This document shows positions 51,289-59,703 of a stretch of DNA of 64,000 nt, piece after piece (position 1 is the stretch's first letter; each line of letters opens with the position of its first letter). The notes under the pieces were generated by a model, which ran no database searches, was not told where the DNA came from, and saw nothing but the letters and a program-made list of their open reading frames with translations. The translations under genes were made by a program, and so were the position numbers. This DNA is from an uncultured Acidobacteriota bacterium (GTDB lineage: Bacteria; Acidobacteriota; Terriglobia; Bryobacterales; Bryobacteraceae). The stretch lies in contig CADECY010000004.1 of assembly GCA_902825945.1 (NCBI GenBank), forward strand, positions 62,001 to 126,000, in the 5' to 3' direction.

Positions 51289-51297
51289 CGTGGCAAG

Positions 51298-51735
51298 ATG
51301 CAACTGACGGTCCACACGGACTACGCGCTTCGGGTCTTGCTCTACCTCGCTCACTTTCCGGATCGCCGCGCGGGGACCGAGGAAATCAGCAGGGCTTACG
51401 GCATTTCGAAGAACCATCTCGTGCGCGTGGTGCAGACGCTCGGCGAGGCCGGTTTCGTCGAGGTGACGGTGGGACGCTCGGGTGGCGTTGCTCTCTCGCG
51501 CGCTCCCGAGGCGATTCGGCTCGGCGAAGTCATCCGGGCGGCGGAAGCCTCGTTTCGGCTCGTTGAGTGTCATGACAAGTCCAGCAACACCTGTCCGATC
51601 GTGCGGGTATGCGGGCTGCGCGGCCTTCTCGACAACGCGCTAGAAGCTTTCCTCGGAGATCTCGACCGGCACACGCTCGCCGATCTGGTGAAACCGAAGA
51701 GTCAGGAGAAGTTCATACAGCTTCTCGGCGGCTGA
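51298..51735 (+). CDS. nsrR: NsrR-like Rrf2-family iron-sulfur regulator
   Basis: A 145-residue winged-helix repressor. The N-terminus MQLTVHTDYALRVLLYLAHF and the recognition-helix region SRAYGISKNHLVRVVQTLGEAGFVEVTVGRSGGVAL are typical of NsrR. Cys91, Cys99 and Cys105 (C-x7-C-x5-C) can hold the nitric-oxide-sensitive cluster; NsrR proteins usually have C-x5-C-x5-C. It starts 9 bases after the reductase and ends the operon. It probably represses the promoter near 49918 until NO destroys the cluster. IscR or RsrR are less likely given the haemoglobin partner. Confidence 0.88.
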   Translation: MQLTVHTDYALRVLLYLAHFPDRRAGTEEISRAYGISKNHLVRVVQTLGEAGFVEVTVGRSGGVALSRAPEAIRLGEVIRAAEASFRLVECHDKSSNTCPIVRVCGLRGLLDNALEAFLGDLDRHTLADLVKPKSQEKFIQLLGG

Positions 51736-52566
51736 TCAGCGTACGCCGGCTTTCCGAAGCATGTGGCGCAGTCCCTCCGGGCTGGGCCGGTCGAATGCCT
51801 GGGCCACCAGTTTGCCGCGCTTGTCGTAGAGGAGAGTCATCGGGATGCCCGGAACCACGAACTCTTCCTGTACGTTCTTCGATGGGTCGAGGAGAATCGG
51901 GAAGGTGACTGGATGCGAGGCGAGATACCCGCGGACGAGTTCAGGATCTTCGTCCGAGATCGCGAGGATGACCAAGCCCTTGGCCCGGAACTCGCGCCAA
52001 GCGGCCTCGAGGTCCGGAAGTTCTCTCTGGCAGGGCGGGCACCATGTGGCCCAGAAGTTCACGAGCACGACGCGGCCGCGCAATTCATCGAGGCTCCACT
52101 GCTTGCCATCGAGATCGCGAAGAGTGAATCGCGCGGCTTGGCGGCGGGCATCCTCTTCCGCCAACTTGCGCATTGTCGCGGTGAATTTCGGATGCTTCGA
52201 ATTGACTCGGGCGCCGTTGTAGCGCACCAGCCGCGCGAGGGCCGGATACGCGTCTCCGTGAAATCGTTCGGGAGCAGCGGAGGCAGCCGCCGCGAGCGTG
52301 TCCGCGATCATCTGGATCGTCGCGGGACTGGCGGCTTCCGCCCCGTCGCTTGCGAGATTCACGGCCAGTCCTACGGCATAGCGCGGCGGCTGAAGGCGAA
52401 TACGGGCCAGGAGATCGCGGATCACCCGAGCGCGGGCATCGTCCGGCATCGGCTTCAACGCGCGCATGTCACGGTCGAGAGCTTTTGCCGCCGTAAGTTC
52501 CGGATCTTCCGCCGTTCCGCCGATCGCCGCGATGGCGAGCAAAGCCAGCAGCGATCGCGCGATCAT
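51736..52566 (-). CDS. TlpA-like thioredoxin-fold protein
   Basis: A 276-residue exported protein (signal MIARSLLALLAIAAIGG). Residues 20-140 form a helical domain of unknown role. Residues 145-276 are a TlpA/ResA/AhpC-type thioredoxin domain: FTLRDLDGKQWSLDELRGRVVLVNFWATWCPPCQ with Cys176 and Cys179, then the cis-Pro turn VPGIPMTLLYD. It probably reduces disulfides or haem-site cysteines outside the cytoplasm. It begins 4 bases inside the DUF808 gene end and is convergent, with a single-base join, with nsrR. Confidence 0.88.
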   Translation of the reverse strand: MIARSLLALLAIAAIGGTAEDPELTAAKALDRDMRALKPMPDDARARVIRDLLARIRLQPPRYAVGLAVNLASDGAEAASPATIQMIADTLAAAASAAPERFHGDAYPALARLVRYNGARVNSKHPKFTATMRKLAEEDARRQAARFTLRDLDGKQWSLDELRGRVVLVNFWATWCPPCQRELPDLEAAWREFRAKGLVILAISDEDPELVRGYLASHPVTFPILLDPSKNVQEEFVVPGIPMTLLYDKRGKLVAQAFDRPSPEGLRHMLRKAGVR

Positions 52567-53321
52567 GCCTTGGCGCCCCATAGTTCATGGAAGCCGTGAA
52601 CGAGGATGCCCGCACCCACCCAGATCATCGCGACCATACCGGCCACGGACAGCGCCTGGAGAAACAGCGGCATCCCCTTGACGATCGCGCGTCCCAAGGA
52701 ACGCACACTGGAACTGCCGGATTGCGCGAGTGCCAGGCCGGCGTCATCCGCTTTCACGATCACGGCCACCGCTCCGTAAACGAGCACGGTCATCCCGAGT
52801 CCCGTCACCGCGAGCACGAGCGCTTGTTTCCAGGTTTCGATGCCGCTCACCGCCGCGAGTGTAATCGCCATGATCTCGGCCGAGAGGATGAAGTCCGTCC
52901 GGATCGCGCTAGCGATACGCTCTGATTCGCCGCCCGCGGGCTCCTTCGCCGGCGGTCCGTGTCCGGGCCGGAACAGGCCCACGGCCTTGTGCAGCCCCTC
53001 GTACACCAGATACGCGCCGCCGGCCATGAGCAACGGCGTAATCGCCCAAAGCGCGAAGGCGCTCAGCAGCAGCGCTCCGGGAAGCAGAACGATGAGCTTG
53101 TTCTTCACCGATCCGAGAGCGATGCTCCTGATGATGGGCAGTTCGCGATCGGCGGCGAGCCCCACCACGTATCGCGGTGTCACCGCGGCATCATCGATCA
53201 CGATGCCCGCGGCTTTGCTGCCCGCTTTGGCGGCTTGCGCGGCCACGTCGTCGAGTGAAACGGCGGCGGCCTTCGCCAGCGCGGCGACATCGTCGAGGAG
53301 GGCAATCAGTCCGGTGCTCAA
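52563..53321 (-). CDS. DUF808 (YedI-like) membrane protein, short form
   Basis: A 252-residue protein with the DUF808 pattern: GLIALLDDVAALAKAAAVSLDDVAAQ at the N-terminus, GIVIDDAAVTPRYVVGL, then four or five membrane helices (KLIVLLPGALLLSAFALWAITPLLMAGG, FILSAEIMAITLAAV, ALVLAVTGLGMTVLVYGAV, LSVAGMVAMIWVGAGILVHG). Typical members have about 290-310 residues with one more helix after HGFHEL. Here the protein stops at HELWGAKA, at the overlap with the TlpA-like gene. A truncation at the C-terminus is likely. Function unknown. Confidence 0.82.
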   Translation of the reverse strand: MSTGLIALLDDVAALAKAAAVSLDDVAAQAAKAGSKAAGIVIDDAAVTPRYVVGLAADRELPIIRSIALGSVKNKLIVLLPGALLLSAFALWAITPLLMAGGAYLVYEGLHKAVGLFRPGHGPPAKEPAGGESERIASAIRTDFILSAEIMAITLAAVSGIETWKQALVLAVTGLGMTVLVYGAVAVIVKADDAGLALAQSGSSSVRSLGRAIVKGMPLFLQALSVAGMVAMIWVGAGILVHGFHELWGAKA

Positions 53322-53380
53322 TGTCTCAATTGTAGGAGTTCGGCCCGTGTCGGGATTCCGCCGATTCCGCCAATAGCTGG

Positions 53381-53386
53381 TATGAT
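53381..53386 (+). promoter_or_regulatory. -10-like hexamer before the OPT transporter gene
   Basis: TATGAT lies 12 bases before the ATG at 53399, giving a very short predicted leader. No clear -35 box was identified. Confidence 0.35.
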
Positions 53387-53398
53387 GTTGCCTCAGTC

Positions 53399-55426
53399 AT
53401 GAGCGAGCCACGCAAACACCAACCCTACGTCCCCGAACACGTGAAGATGACCGAGTTCACCGTGCGGGCGGTGCTGATCGGGATCGCGCTGACGCTGATC
53501 CTCGGGGCGGCCAACGCTTACCTGGGGCTGCGGGCGGGAATCACGATCGCGGCCACCTATCCCGCGGCAGTGATCGGCATGGCGTTGCTCCGGCCGATGC
53601 GCGGGACGATTCTCGAAGAGAACATTTGCCGCACGGCCGGCTCGATCGGCGAATCGGTGGCGGCGGGCGCGATCTTCACTCTCCCGGCGTTCGTGATCAC
53701 CAAGGCATGGCCGTCGTTCGGTTTGGAAGACGCCTACTGGAAGTCGACCTCACTGATGCTGGTGGGCAGCATTGTCGGGGTGTTGTTCGTGTCGCTGGTG
53801 CGCCGCGTCATGGTGGAGGATCCGGAACTGCCATTCCCCGAATCGGTGGCGGCGGCCGAGATCCACAAGGCCGGGCGCCGAGGTGCGGAAGCGGTCCAGT
53901 TCCTCTTCTATAACATCGGGATCGGCGGGCTGATCTTCATTCTCGGCAAGTTCAAGGCCTTCGCGCTCGAACACCAGTTTTCCGGAATTCCGATCGGCAC
54001 GCTGGGCCAGAGCCGCGTTCGGTTGAGCGCGAATGACGCTACGGTCGCGGCGCCTGCTGGTGGATACACGTCTTTCTCCGCGCCGGACGTGAGCCCGGCA
54101 TACCTTGGCGTGGGCTTCATCATCGGACCGCGACTGGCGTCACTGCAGTTCTCAGGCGGCGTCTTCGCCTGGTGCGTCATGGTGCCCCTGCTAATGTACC
54201 TTCTCGGACCGCATCTGCAATCGCTGTTCCCGGCAGACACCCCCACCGGTACTTGGGATCAGATGTCAGCGGCGGTGTGGCGCTTCATCGTTCGCCCGAT
54301 CGCGGTGGGCGGAATGCTCGTGGGCGCGGCGTTCACGCTGTTCCGAATGCGCAAGAACCTTTCCGCCGGATTGGGGCGCGCGTTCGCCGAGGTCCGTGGC
54401 GATGCGCCCAGCACCGCGACGCTCGGCCGCACCGAACAGTACATGAGCTCGAAGATCGTGCTCGGGCTGATCGGAGTGATGTTCCTCCTGATGATCGCGC
54501 TCTACTTCTACTTTTCGCAGAGCATCCTGGCGGCCGTGGTGGCCGCCACCGTGATGATCGTCATCGGCTTCTTCTTCGCGACCGTTTCCGGTAGTCTCGT
54601 CGGTGTGATCGGATCCTCGAACAACCCGATCTCCGGACTCACCCTTTCGACGCTGATCATCGCGGCGCTGCTGATGGTGAGCCTCGGCTTCAGCGGTGCG
54701 GCTGGAGTGGCGGTGGTGCTCGGCGTGGCTGCGGTGGTCTGTGTATCATCGGCCGTCGCGGGCGAACTGCTGCAGGACTTCAAGGTCGGCTACATCCTGG
54801 GCGGAACTCCGCGAACGATTCAGATCGTCGAATTGATCGCGGTGGTGATCGCGAGCCTGCTCCTGTACTTCCCGCTGTGGCTACTGAACGAAGGCGACCT
54901 CCGTGCGGGTGGCCCCGGATTCGGCGGCAAGAGCCTTCCGGCGCCACAAGCTGGCTTGATGGCGATGCTCTCGCAGGGCATCATGGGCGGCGAGATGGCA
55001 TGGCCGCTGGTGGTCGTGGGCATGTTTCTCGGCGCGGTGCTGACCATGTGCCAGGTGAAGAGCCCGATGCTCGTCGCGGTCGGAATGTACCTGCCCTTCC
55101 AGACCACGTTCGCGATCTTCTGCGGCGGCATCACGCGCTGGATCGCGGATACGATCGCCGAGCGCCGGGGCTACAACAGCGCGCAGAAGACTCGTGTCGA
55201 AAACGCCGGGATCCTGACAGCTTCCGGGTTGATCGCGGGCGAAGCACTCGTCGGTCTGGTGTGGGCCGCTTTGCAGTTCAAGCCCGAATGGATTGTCGAT
55301 CTCGGCAACGAGTCGTACGCCATTGGATTCTGCGTGCTGCTTGGTTTGTGCGCCTTGATGACGATGCTGCCGATGTCGAACGCGGGGAGTCCGGATGAGC
55401 CCGCGCCGCCGCAGGCGATGATGTAG
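53399..55426 (+). CDS. OPT-family oligopeptide/metal-chelate transporter
   Basis: A 675-residue polytopic inner-membrane protein with about 15 hydrophobic segments. OPT-family elements include TEFTVRAVLIGIALTLILGAANAYLGLRAGITIAATYPAAVIGMALLR at the N-terminus, the NICRTAGSIGESVAAGAIFTLPAF segment, GSSNNPISGLTLSTLIIAALLMV, and VKSPMLVAVGMYLPF near the end. All the listed stretches are shown by short key elements. Family members import peptides or iron-siderophore complexes. Substrate unknown. Single gene with its own promoter. Confidence 0.93.
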   Translation: MSEPRKHQPYVPEHVKMTEFTVRAVLIGIALTLILGAANAYLGLRAGITIAATYPAAVIGMALLRPMRGTILEENICRTAGSIGESVAAGAIFTLPAFVITKAWPSFGLEDAYWKSTSLMLVGSIVGVLFVSLVRRVMVEDPELPFPESVAAAEIHKAGRRGAEAVQFLFYNIGIGGLIFILGKFKAFALEHQFSGIPIGTLGQSRVRLSANDATVAAPAGGYTSFSAPDVSPAYLGVGFIIGPRLASLQFSGGVFAWCVMVPLLMYLLGPHLQSLFPADTPTGTWDQMSAAVWRFIVRPIAVGGMLVGAAFTLFRMRKNLSAGLGRAFAEVRGDAPSTATLGRTEQYMSSKIVLGLIGVMFLLMIALYFYFSQSILAAVVAATVMIVIGFFFATVSGSLVGVIGSSNNPISGLTLSTLIIAALLMVSLGFSGAAGVAVVLGVAAVVCVSSAVAGELLQDFKVGYILGGTPRTIQIVELIAVVIASLLLYFPLWLLNEGDLRAGGPGFGGKSLPAPQAGLMAMLSQGIMGGEMAWPLVVVGMFLGAVLTMCQVKSPMLVAVGMYLPFQTTFAIFCGGITRWIADTIAERRGYNSAQKTRVENAGILTASGLIAGEALVGLVWAALQFKPEWIVDLGNESYAIGFCVLLGLCALMTMLPMSNAGSPDEPAPPQAMM

Positions 55427-55507
55427 CGCTTTCAGGAGCTTCCCTGCCAGTCTCTACTACCGCGCCCGGCAGGCTCCGCCCTCCGGCTGTCCTTCTTCCC
55501 AAGCGGC

Positions 55508-55523
55508 GTTAAGGACTGTTATG
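55508..55523 (+). promoter_or_regulatory. GTTAAGGACTGTTATG motif upstream of the histidine kinase (candidate regulator site A)
   Basis: GTTA repeats at 55508 and 55518, 10 bases apart, about 50 bases before the kinase ATG at 55575. Thirteen of its 16 bases match the inverted site at 57834-57849 before the peroxidase gene. Half-site spacing of 10-11 bases is the rule for OmpR/PhoB-family regulators. Confidence 0.5.
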
Positions 55524-55574
55524 AGGCCGCTGGGCGCTTGGGGCCCGCGGAGGTGATCGGTTACAGTCGAAGGC

Positions 55575-57149
55575 ATGAGGAAATCGTGGGCGCACACGCG
55601 CGAGTGGCTGCTCATCTCGCTCCTGCTGATGGCGTGTTTGGCACTTGGTGTGCTGCAGTATCGCTGGACCGGGGAACTCAGCCGGGCCGAGACCGCGCGC
55701 CTGCGCGCAAGTGCCGGAGCGCGAGCGCAACAGGTAGCCCGCGCCTTCGATTCCGAACTTCGCCGCGCCGTCAACGAGTGCATGCCATCGGGCGAAGATG
55801 TCGAGCGGCTGGGTCCTGATCGAGCCAACTCGACACGGCTGCGGCTGTCGTACCCCCGGTTCGAACGGCCCTACTTCCGGCGCATCGCGGCCGCGGTGCC
55901 CGGCGCGAATGGACTCGAGTTTCACGAAGCCGACTTGACCTCTTACGGATTTGCCCGGGGCACGTGGCCCGATTCTCCTCATTGGCGCGGCTTGCGAGCG
56001 GGACTGGAAAAGATCGCTCGTGGCGAGCCCGTGCGAGGACAGGTTGTGGATCCAGCCTCGGTGCTCATCGAAGTCCCGATCTTCGGTGACGATAAGGAAT
56101 TAGAATGGCTGCTCTTCGAGGTGGACGATCATTACGCCACCTCCGCATGGATCCCCGAACTGATCCGCGAGTATATCAACCCGGAAAACGAACAGGAGTT
56201 CCATGTCAGTGTCGAGCGCGACGCTTCGGCGCAACCCCGGAATGCCGATGCCCACGCCGTGCTGTTTCCGGTGGGACTTCTCCGAAGGCCCGGCGGACGG
56301 GGAGATTCGCCCGGCCGCTGGACCCTGGATATTCGGCACGTGGAGGGATCCATCGACGCCGCCGTGGCTGCCGCGCGGCGGCGCAACATCTCGGTGGCAC
56401 TCGCGTTGTTGGCTCTGATTGCCGCCGCTAGTTCGATGCTCGTGCGTTACACGGCTCGGGCGCGTGCGCTCAGCGACGCGCAGTTCCAATTCTTCGCCGG
56501 TCTTTCTCATGAGTTGCGAACACCGCTCACCGTAATCCAGGGAGCGGCGCACAATCTTCTCAGCGGCGTTGTCAAGGACGCGCCGCAGAGGGAAAACTAT
56601 GCGCGCGCGATCGTCCGCCAATCCTCACAGTTGAACGAAATGGTCGACCAGATGCTCTCGTTTGCCGGCCTGCGCAAGGGCGTGAGCAGCGAGTTGCAGC
56701 CCATACCGGTTTCCGTCTGTGTGAGCGAGGCGATCGAGGCCGTCTCGCATGAGTTGGAGCAGGCAGGGCGCTCGGTGGATGCCGACATTCCGCCGGACTT
56801 ACCGCCCGTGTGGGCGAATGAAGACGGCCTGCGCAGGGTGCTCACCAACCTGATCGGAAACGCGATCCGCCATGGGGGCGGCGAAGTGAGCGTCAGCGCG
56901 ATCCATCGGGAGGAGTTCGCCGAGGTTCTTGTGTCGGACTCCGGAGGCGGGATTCCGCCAGAGGAGATCCGGCGAATCTTCGATCCGTTCTTTCGCGGCG
57001 AGCGGGCACGCGCCGGGCGGGTGCGCGGCACGGGGCTCGGACTGAGCCTCGTCAAGGAGACCGTCGAATCGTACGGCGGCTCCGTGACGGTCGAATCGAG
57101 TACCGGAAAGGGTGCGGCGTTCACGCTGCGCCTGCGGGTGGCTTCATGA
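55575..57149 (+). CDS. Membrane sensor histidine kinase
   Basis: A 524-residue kinase. A first membrane helix (LLISLLLMACLALGVLQY, about 11-29) and a second (about 270-288, VALALLALIAAASSMLV) flank a periplasmic sensor domain of about 240 residues with no family I recognise. The DHp helix has His312 in FFAGLSHELRTPLTVIQGAA. The ATPase domain has NLIGNAIRHGGG, SDSGGGIPPEEIRRIFDPFF and GTGLGLSLVKE. The stop overlaps the response-regulator start by 4 bases. No HAMP domain is evident. Confidence 0.94.
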   Translation: MRKSWAHTREWLLISLLLMACLALGVLQYRWTGELSRAETARLRASAGARAQQVARAFDSELRRAVNECMPSGEDVERLGPDRANSTRLRLSYPRFERPYFRRIAAAVPGANGLEFHEADLTSYGFARGTWPDSPHWRGLRAGLEKIARGEPVRGQVVDPASVLIEVPIFGDDKELEWLLFEVDDHYATSAWIPELIREYINPENEQEFHVSVERDASAQPRNADAHAVLFPVGLLRRPGGRGDSPGRWTLDIRHVEGSIDAAVAAARRRNISVALALLALIAAASSMLVRYTARARALSDAQFQFFAGLSHELRTPLTVIQGAAHNLLSGVVKDAPQRENYARAIVRQSSQLNEMVDQMLSFAGLRKGVSSELQPIPVSVCVSEAIEAVSHELEQAGRSVDADIPPDLPPVWANEDGLRRVLTNLIGNAIRHGGGEVSVSAIHREEFAEVLVSDSGGGIPPEEIRRIFDPFFRGERARAGRVRGTGLGLSLVKETVESYGGSVTVESSTGKGAAFTLRLRVAS

Positions 57150-57829
57150 GTCCGCGAATTCTCCTCGTCGAAGATGAACCCGCGGTGCGGATGGTTGTCG
57201 CCGATCTGCTGCGCGATTCGGGATACGTGGTGGAAGAATCCCCGGACGGTCTGGTGGCGCTCGAGCGGCTTCCGGAGGGCTTCGACCTGCTGGTGGTGGA
57301 TGTGATGATTCCCGGCGTCGGTGGCTTCGAACTGTGCCACCGCTTGCGCGAGCGCGGATTCGACGGAGCGATCCTGATGCTTACGGCGCGCACCCGCCTC
57401 GAGGATCGAGTCGAGGGGTTGCAAACCGGCGCGGACGACTATGTCACCAAGCCGTTCGAACCGCCGGAGCTGCTGGCGCGGATCGCGGCGCTGTTGCGGC
57501 GCATCCGGCGCGGGACCCTCACTCCGGTGATGACGTTCGAGTTCGGCGGCGTGCGGGCCGACTTCTCGCGAGGGGAAGTCACTCGAGGCGGAGTACGCGT
57601 GAATCTGGCGGCCAAGGAGCTGCAACTGCTGCGTTTCCTCGTGGATCATCGCGGACAAGTGGTTACACGCGAGCAGTTGCTGCGGGGCGTATGGAGCCAG
57701 CAACCCTACATCACCCCGCGCACGGTAGATACGCATGTTGCATGGCTGAGGCAGAAACTAGAGCCCACCCCACAGACGCCGCGCCATATCCTGACCGTTC
57801 GCGGGGAGGGATACCGTTTCGAACGGTAA
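57146..57829 (+). CDS. OmpR/PhoB-family DNA-binding response regulator
   Basis: A 227-residue regulator. The receiver has the acidic triad near Glu9-Asp10, phosphoacceptor Asp52 (VVDVMIPG), Thr in LTART and Lys in YVTKPFEPPELLARI. The C-terminal winged helix has LAAKELQLLRFLVDHRGQVVTREQLLRGVW and the recognition region PRTVDTHVAWLRQKLEPTPQTPRHILTVRGEGYRF. Key elements are shown; each lies at the family position. It is translationally coupled to the kinase. Its likely binding sites lie at 55508 and 57834. Confidence 0.96.
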   Translation: MSPRILLVEDEPAVRMVVADLLRDSGYVVEESPDGLVALERLPEGFDLLVVDVMIPGVGGFELCHRLRERGFDGAILMLTARTRLEDRVEGLQTGADDYVTKPFEPPELLARIAALLRRIRRGTLTPVMTFEFGGVRADFSRGEVTRGGVRVNLAAKELQLLRFLVDHRGQVVTREQLLRGVWSQQPYITPRTVDTHVAWLRQKLEPTPQTPRHILTVRGEGYRFER

Positions 57830-57833
57830 GCGC

Positions 57834-57859
57834 TTGACATTCCTTAACGGAATTTTGAC
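57834..57859 (-). promoter_or_regulatory. Triple TTGAC/TTAAC/TTGAC repeat before the peroxidase gene (candidate regulator site B)
   Basis: On the plus strand TTGAC (57834), TTAAC (57844) and TTGAC (57855) recur at 10 and 11 base intervals. On the minus strand the first two read GTTAAGGAATGTCAAG, 13 of 16 identical to the site at 55508. It starts 4 bases after the response-regulator stop and ends 37 bases before the peroxidase ATG. An inverted repeat ATTCC-N5-GGAAT (57839-57853) is embedded. Confidence 0.6.
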
Positions 57860-57896
57860 CCTCGGGCCGCGTCCAGCTACCCGAGGTAGAAAATAC

Positions 57897-59696
57897 ATGA
57901 ACCTTCATAAGGCTTCCCATCGACACGCGCAAAACGGAGCCGCCCGTTGTCCCAATCGCTCCGCGGCCCTCTACGCTTTTCTGTTGGTTGTGGCACCGGC
58001 CGGATCGTTCGCGCAGCGCGGTGGGGGAGGTGGTGGCGTCCCGGGCGCCGGCGCGAACACACCGATCGCTTCGCTGAAGACGGCCGCTCCGCCCGCACCC
58101 GCGGTCGACCGCTATGTGAAGGATCCTGCCGCTCTCATCGCGCTCGGCAAAACCCTGTTCTGGGACATGCAGGCCGGAAGCGACGGACGCACCGCTTGCG
58201 CCACGTGCCATTTCCACGCTGGCGCCGATCACCGGATCCAGAACCAGATTTCCGGACCCGGAGCCACCGTCAACAATGTGCTGTCCGCGCAAGACTTCCC
58301 TTTCCGCCTCTTCTCCAATACGGGCAACAACCGGACCACTCTCGTGCGCGATTCGCGATTCGCCGCCGGGTCAATGGGCGTGGTGGAGCGTGCCTTCGCG
58401 GGAATCGAGACCGGCGCTGAGGTGGACCGCTTCGCGGTGACCGCGTTTGTCTCGCCTTTTCAGGCAAACGGCATTCACACGCGCCAAGTGACTGGGCGCA
58501 ACTCTCCATCGGTCATCAACGCGGTGTTCAACGTCCGCAATTTTTGGGACGGCCGCGCGAGCCGGATCTTCAACGGAGCCACTCCGGCCGGAGACGCGGA
58601 CGGCACCCTGAATGCCTGGGTCTATCGCAATGGATCGATCGAGCAGGAACCGGTGCGCATCGAAAACGCCAGCTTGGCATCGCAGGCGGTGGGCCCGGTG
58701 CTCAACTCCGTCGAAATGTCCTGGGCCGGACGGGATTGGCCCGAACTCGGCCGAAAGCTGCTCAACCTGGCGCCGCTGGGCCGGCAGAAGGTGGCGGCGG
58801 ACGACAGCGTGCTCGGCGGAATGGCGAACCCGGAAGGCAACGGCCTGCTTCCCCAGTTCAGCTACGCGGCGATGATTCAGGCCGCGTTTCGAGCCGAGTA
58901 TTGGAGCGCCCCGGCGCCGGATTCGGGCCCGTTGCAGATGGAACGCAATTTCGCCTTGTTCTGGGGGCTGGCGATTCAGGCGTACGAGACCACTCTCGCC
59001 GCCAACGATTCACGCGTGGACCAGTTTCTCGAAGGCCGCACCGATGCTCTGTCGGCTCTCGAACAACAGGGGCTCACCGAGTTCCGCACGGGCGGCTCGC
59101 AATGCACCACCTGTCACAACGGTCCGGAGCTGTCCGCGGCGGGGTTCACCAATTTCCTGCGCCGGAACGGAGTGACGAACTCCGATGCCGATGCGGGATT
59201 CTTCCGCCTCGGCGTGACGCCCGCGGATTCCGATCCCGGCACGTTCAAAACTCCGGGACTGCGCAATGTCGAGTTCACCGGCCCGTATTTCCATGATGGC
59301 AGTCAGGCCACGCTGAATCAGGTGCTCGACTTCTATGGCCGGAACGGCGATTTCCCCGGAGGCACCGCGCTCGGCAACGTGCGGCTCGGAGCAGGCGACC
59401 GCAATGCGATCGTGGCGTTTCTGCGGGCGTTGAGCGATGACCGCGTCCGCTATCAGCGCGCGCCGTTCGACCATCCCTCGCTGTGCGTTCCGAATGGCCA
59501 TGCGGAGACCTCTCCTGGCCAGTTGGCGCTTGACGGCAATCAGACGGGTTCGGTTGCGCTCGACAAGTGGGCACTGGTTCCCGAGACCGGGCGTGGCGGC
59601 GCCGGGGTTCCGCTGCAGACGTTCGAGGAACTGCTCAACGGCGTGGGCAACGATGGCTCCCGGGCGAACACGATGAACTTGGCCTGCGCGCCGTAG
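57897..59696 (+). CDS. Dihaem cytochrome c peroxidase (CcpA/MauG/MbnH-type)
   Basis: A 599-residue secreted protein. A signal peptide (about 1-40) precedes an N-terminal haem c site, CATCHFHAG (Cys101-His105). A central region has SVINAVFNVRNFWDGRA, as in CCP/MauG enzymes. A second haem motif CTTCHNGPELS lies at about 403-407, followed by KTPGLRNVEFTGPYFHDG. It should reduce hydrogen peroxide or carry out MauG-type oxidation in the periplasm. ATG 57897 was preferred; GAGG lies 11 bases upstream. It follows the kinase/regulator pair and its proposed binding site. Confidence 0.93.
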   Translation: MNLHKASHRHAQNGAARCPNRSAALYAFLLVVAPAGSFAQRGGGGGGVPGAGANTPIASLKTAAPPAPAVDRYVKDPAALIALGKTLFWDMQAGSDGRTACATCHFHAGADHRIQNQISGPGATVNNVLSAQDFPFRLFSNTGNNRTTLVRDSRFAAGSMGVVERAFAGIETGAEVDRFAVTAFVSPFQANGIHTRQVTGRNSPSVINAVFNVRNFWDGRASRIFNGATPAGDADGTLNAWVYRNGSIEQEPVRIENASLASQAVGPVLNSVEMSWAGRDWPELGRKLLNLAPLGRQKVAADDSVLGGMANPEGNGLLPQFSYAAMIQAAFRAEYWSAPAPDSGPLQMERNFALFWGLAIQAYETTLAANDSRVDQFLEGRTDALSALEQQGLTEFRTGGSQCTTCHNGPELSAAGFTNFLRRNGVTNSDADAGFFRLGVTPADSDPGTFKTPGLRNVEFTGPYFHDGSQATLNQVLDFYGRNGDFPGGTALGNVRLGAGDRNAIVAFLRALSDDRVRYQRAPFDHPSLCVPNGHAETSPGQLALDGNQTGSVALDKWALVPETGRGGAGVPLQTFEELLNGVGNDGSRANTMNLACAP

Positions 59697-59703
59697 CGGC
59701 TGG

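Noticed and set aside
57834..57862. TTGACA at 57834 as a sigma-70 -35 box for the peroxidase gene
   Set aside because: No -10-like hexamer occurs 16-18 bases downstream (GACCCT is found there). The direct-repeat interpretation, supported by the matching site at 55508, explains the sequence better.
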